Part shown: in pieces, positions 63,875-64,000 of the stretch
Position numbering within the stretch: the stretch's first letter is position 1
Layout: every line of letters starts with the position of its first letter
Source: RUG369 sp050949645
Lineage (GTDB): Bacteria; Planctomycetota; Planctomycetia; Pirellulales; Thermoguttaceae
Direction of reading: 5' to 3'
NCBI GenBank assembly: GCA_050949645.1
Contig: JBMNGC010000001.1
Location: 2,480,001-2,544,000 of the forward strand
Length of the DNA: 64,000 nt
Translations under genes and position numbers: made by a program
Notes under the pieces: model-generated
Databases searched by the model: none
What the model saw: only the letters and a program-made list of their open reading frames with translations
What the model was told of the DNA's origin: nothing

Positions 63875-64000
63875 ATGTTAGAATTAAGAAATCTTAAAAA
63901 ATCATATCAGGAACCCAGCGGCGACGAGCTTCCGATCCTCGACGTGCCGCACTGGAGCGTGGACGCGGGGGAGCAGGTTGTTGTCGTTGGTCCGTCTGGC
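63875..64000 (+). CDS. ABC transporter ATP-binding protein (5' end only)
   Basis: The first 42 codons are present. The product begins MLELRNLKKSYQEPSGDELP and reaches VVVVGPSG, the start of a Walker A motif (GPSGxGKS), at the window edge. The spacing from the start to Walker A and the sequence LRNLKKSY are typical of LolD/MacB-type ATPases, though the class cannot be fixed from this part. AAGGA 7 nt upstream supports the start. Confidence 0.88.
   Translation, partial: MLELRNLKKSYQEPSGDELPILDVPHWSVDAGEQVVVVGPSG

Overview
The window looks like a chromosomal segment of a planctomycete (Planctomycetota, plausibly a Pirellulales-type or host-associated lineage). The evidence is indirect but consistent. 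Two very large surface or secreted proteins begin with the planctomycetal basic leader plus LEPR-like motif (LESLEERQLLS and FEALEDRKML). There is a Tat-leader Gfo/Idh/MocA oxidoreductase, a secreted terpenoid-cyclase-fold repeat protein, zinc-ribbon and CD225 membrane proteins, and an LpxA that implies lipid A. Taxonomy is inferred from these families only; no rRNA or tRNA gene was seen.

Layout. (1) 1-24325, minus strand: one uninterrupted reading frame of at least 8,108 codons that runs off the left edge. From the N-terminus it holds a LEPR-XLL leader, a cysteine-protease-like domain that seems to have lost its catalytic residues, two copies of an HExxHxxGxxHD metalloprotease domain with PPC-like beta domains, and then three rounds of CSLREA-type segment, Pmp-like parallel beta-helix and CARDB-like domain. 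The last long helix contains a 3,642-bp (1,214-codon) in-frame tandem duplication, identical at that offset over 4,085 bp. (2) 25149-27653, minus: secreted protein of unknown function. (3) 28179-39652, plus: lpxA, a zinc-finger membrane protein, an AddB-like nuclease, rhaT, a small proline-rich secreted protein, a Tat-exported oxidoreductase, ricT and a DUF805 protein. (4) 39761-43593, minus: glgA, a GspF/PilC-type protein and a DUF58 protein. (5) 44018-46957, plus: recJ and a secreted PHP-like protein. (6) 47049-48217, minus: panD and a short-chain dehydrogenase. (7) 48453-49490, plus: a J-like/GspE-N membrane protein. (8) 49600-53287, minus: a likely operon of a terpenoid-cyclase-fold membrane protein and two CD225/dispanin-like proteins. 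(9) 53746-53913, plus: rpmG, with its own promoter and terminator. (10) 54117-56678, minus: a four-domain CoA-disulfide reductase/rhodanese/TusA/DsrE fusion. (11) 56966-63220, minus: a second surface giant with cyclophilin domain, cadherin-like repeats and a Glu-Pro-Gly tail, where two compensating 1-nt frame changes separate the tail from the body. (12) 63875 to the right edge, plus: start of an ABC transporter ATPase.

The most unusual content is the pair of surface giants. The first shows a very recent in-frame amplification inside a beta-helix. The second has a periodic acidic tail that remains coding-like, ends just before a strong terminator, and is reached only through two indels that cancel. 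The remaining genes are mostly housekeeping (cell envelope, DNA repair, glycogen, pantothenate, ribosome) mixed with small zinc-ribbon and membrane proteins of unknown role.
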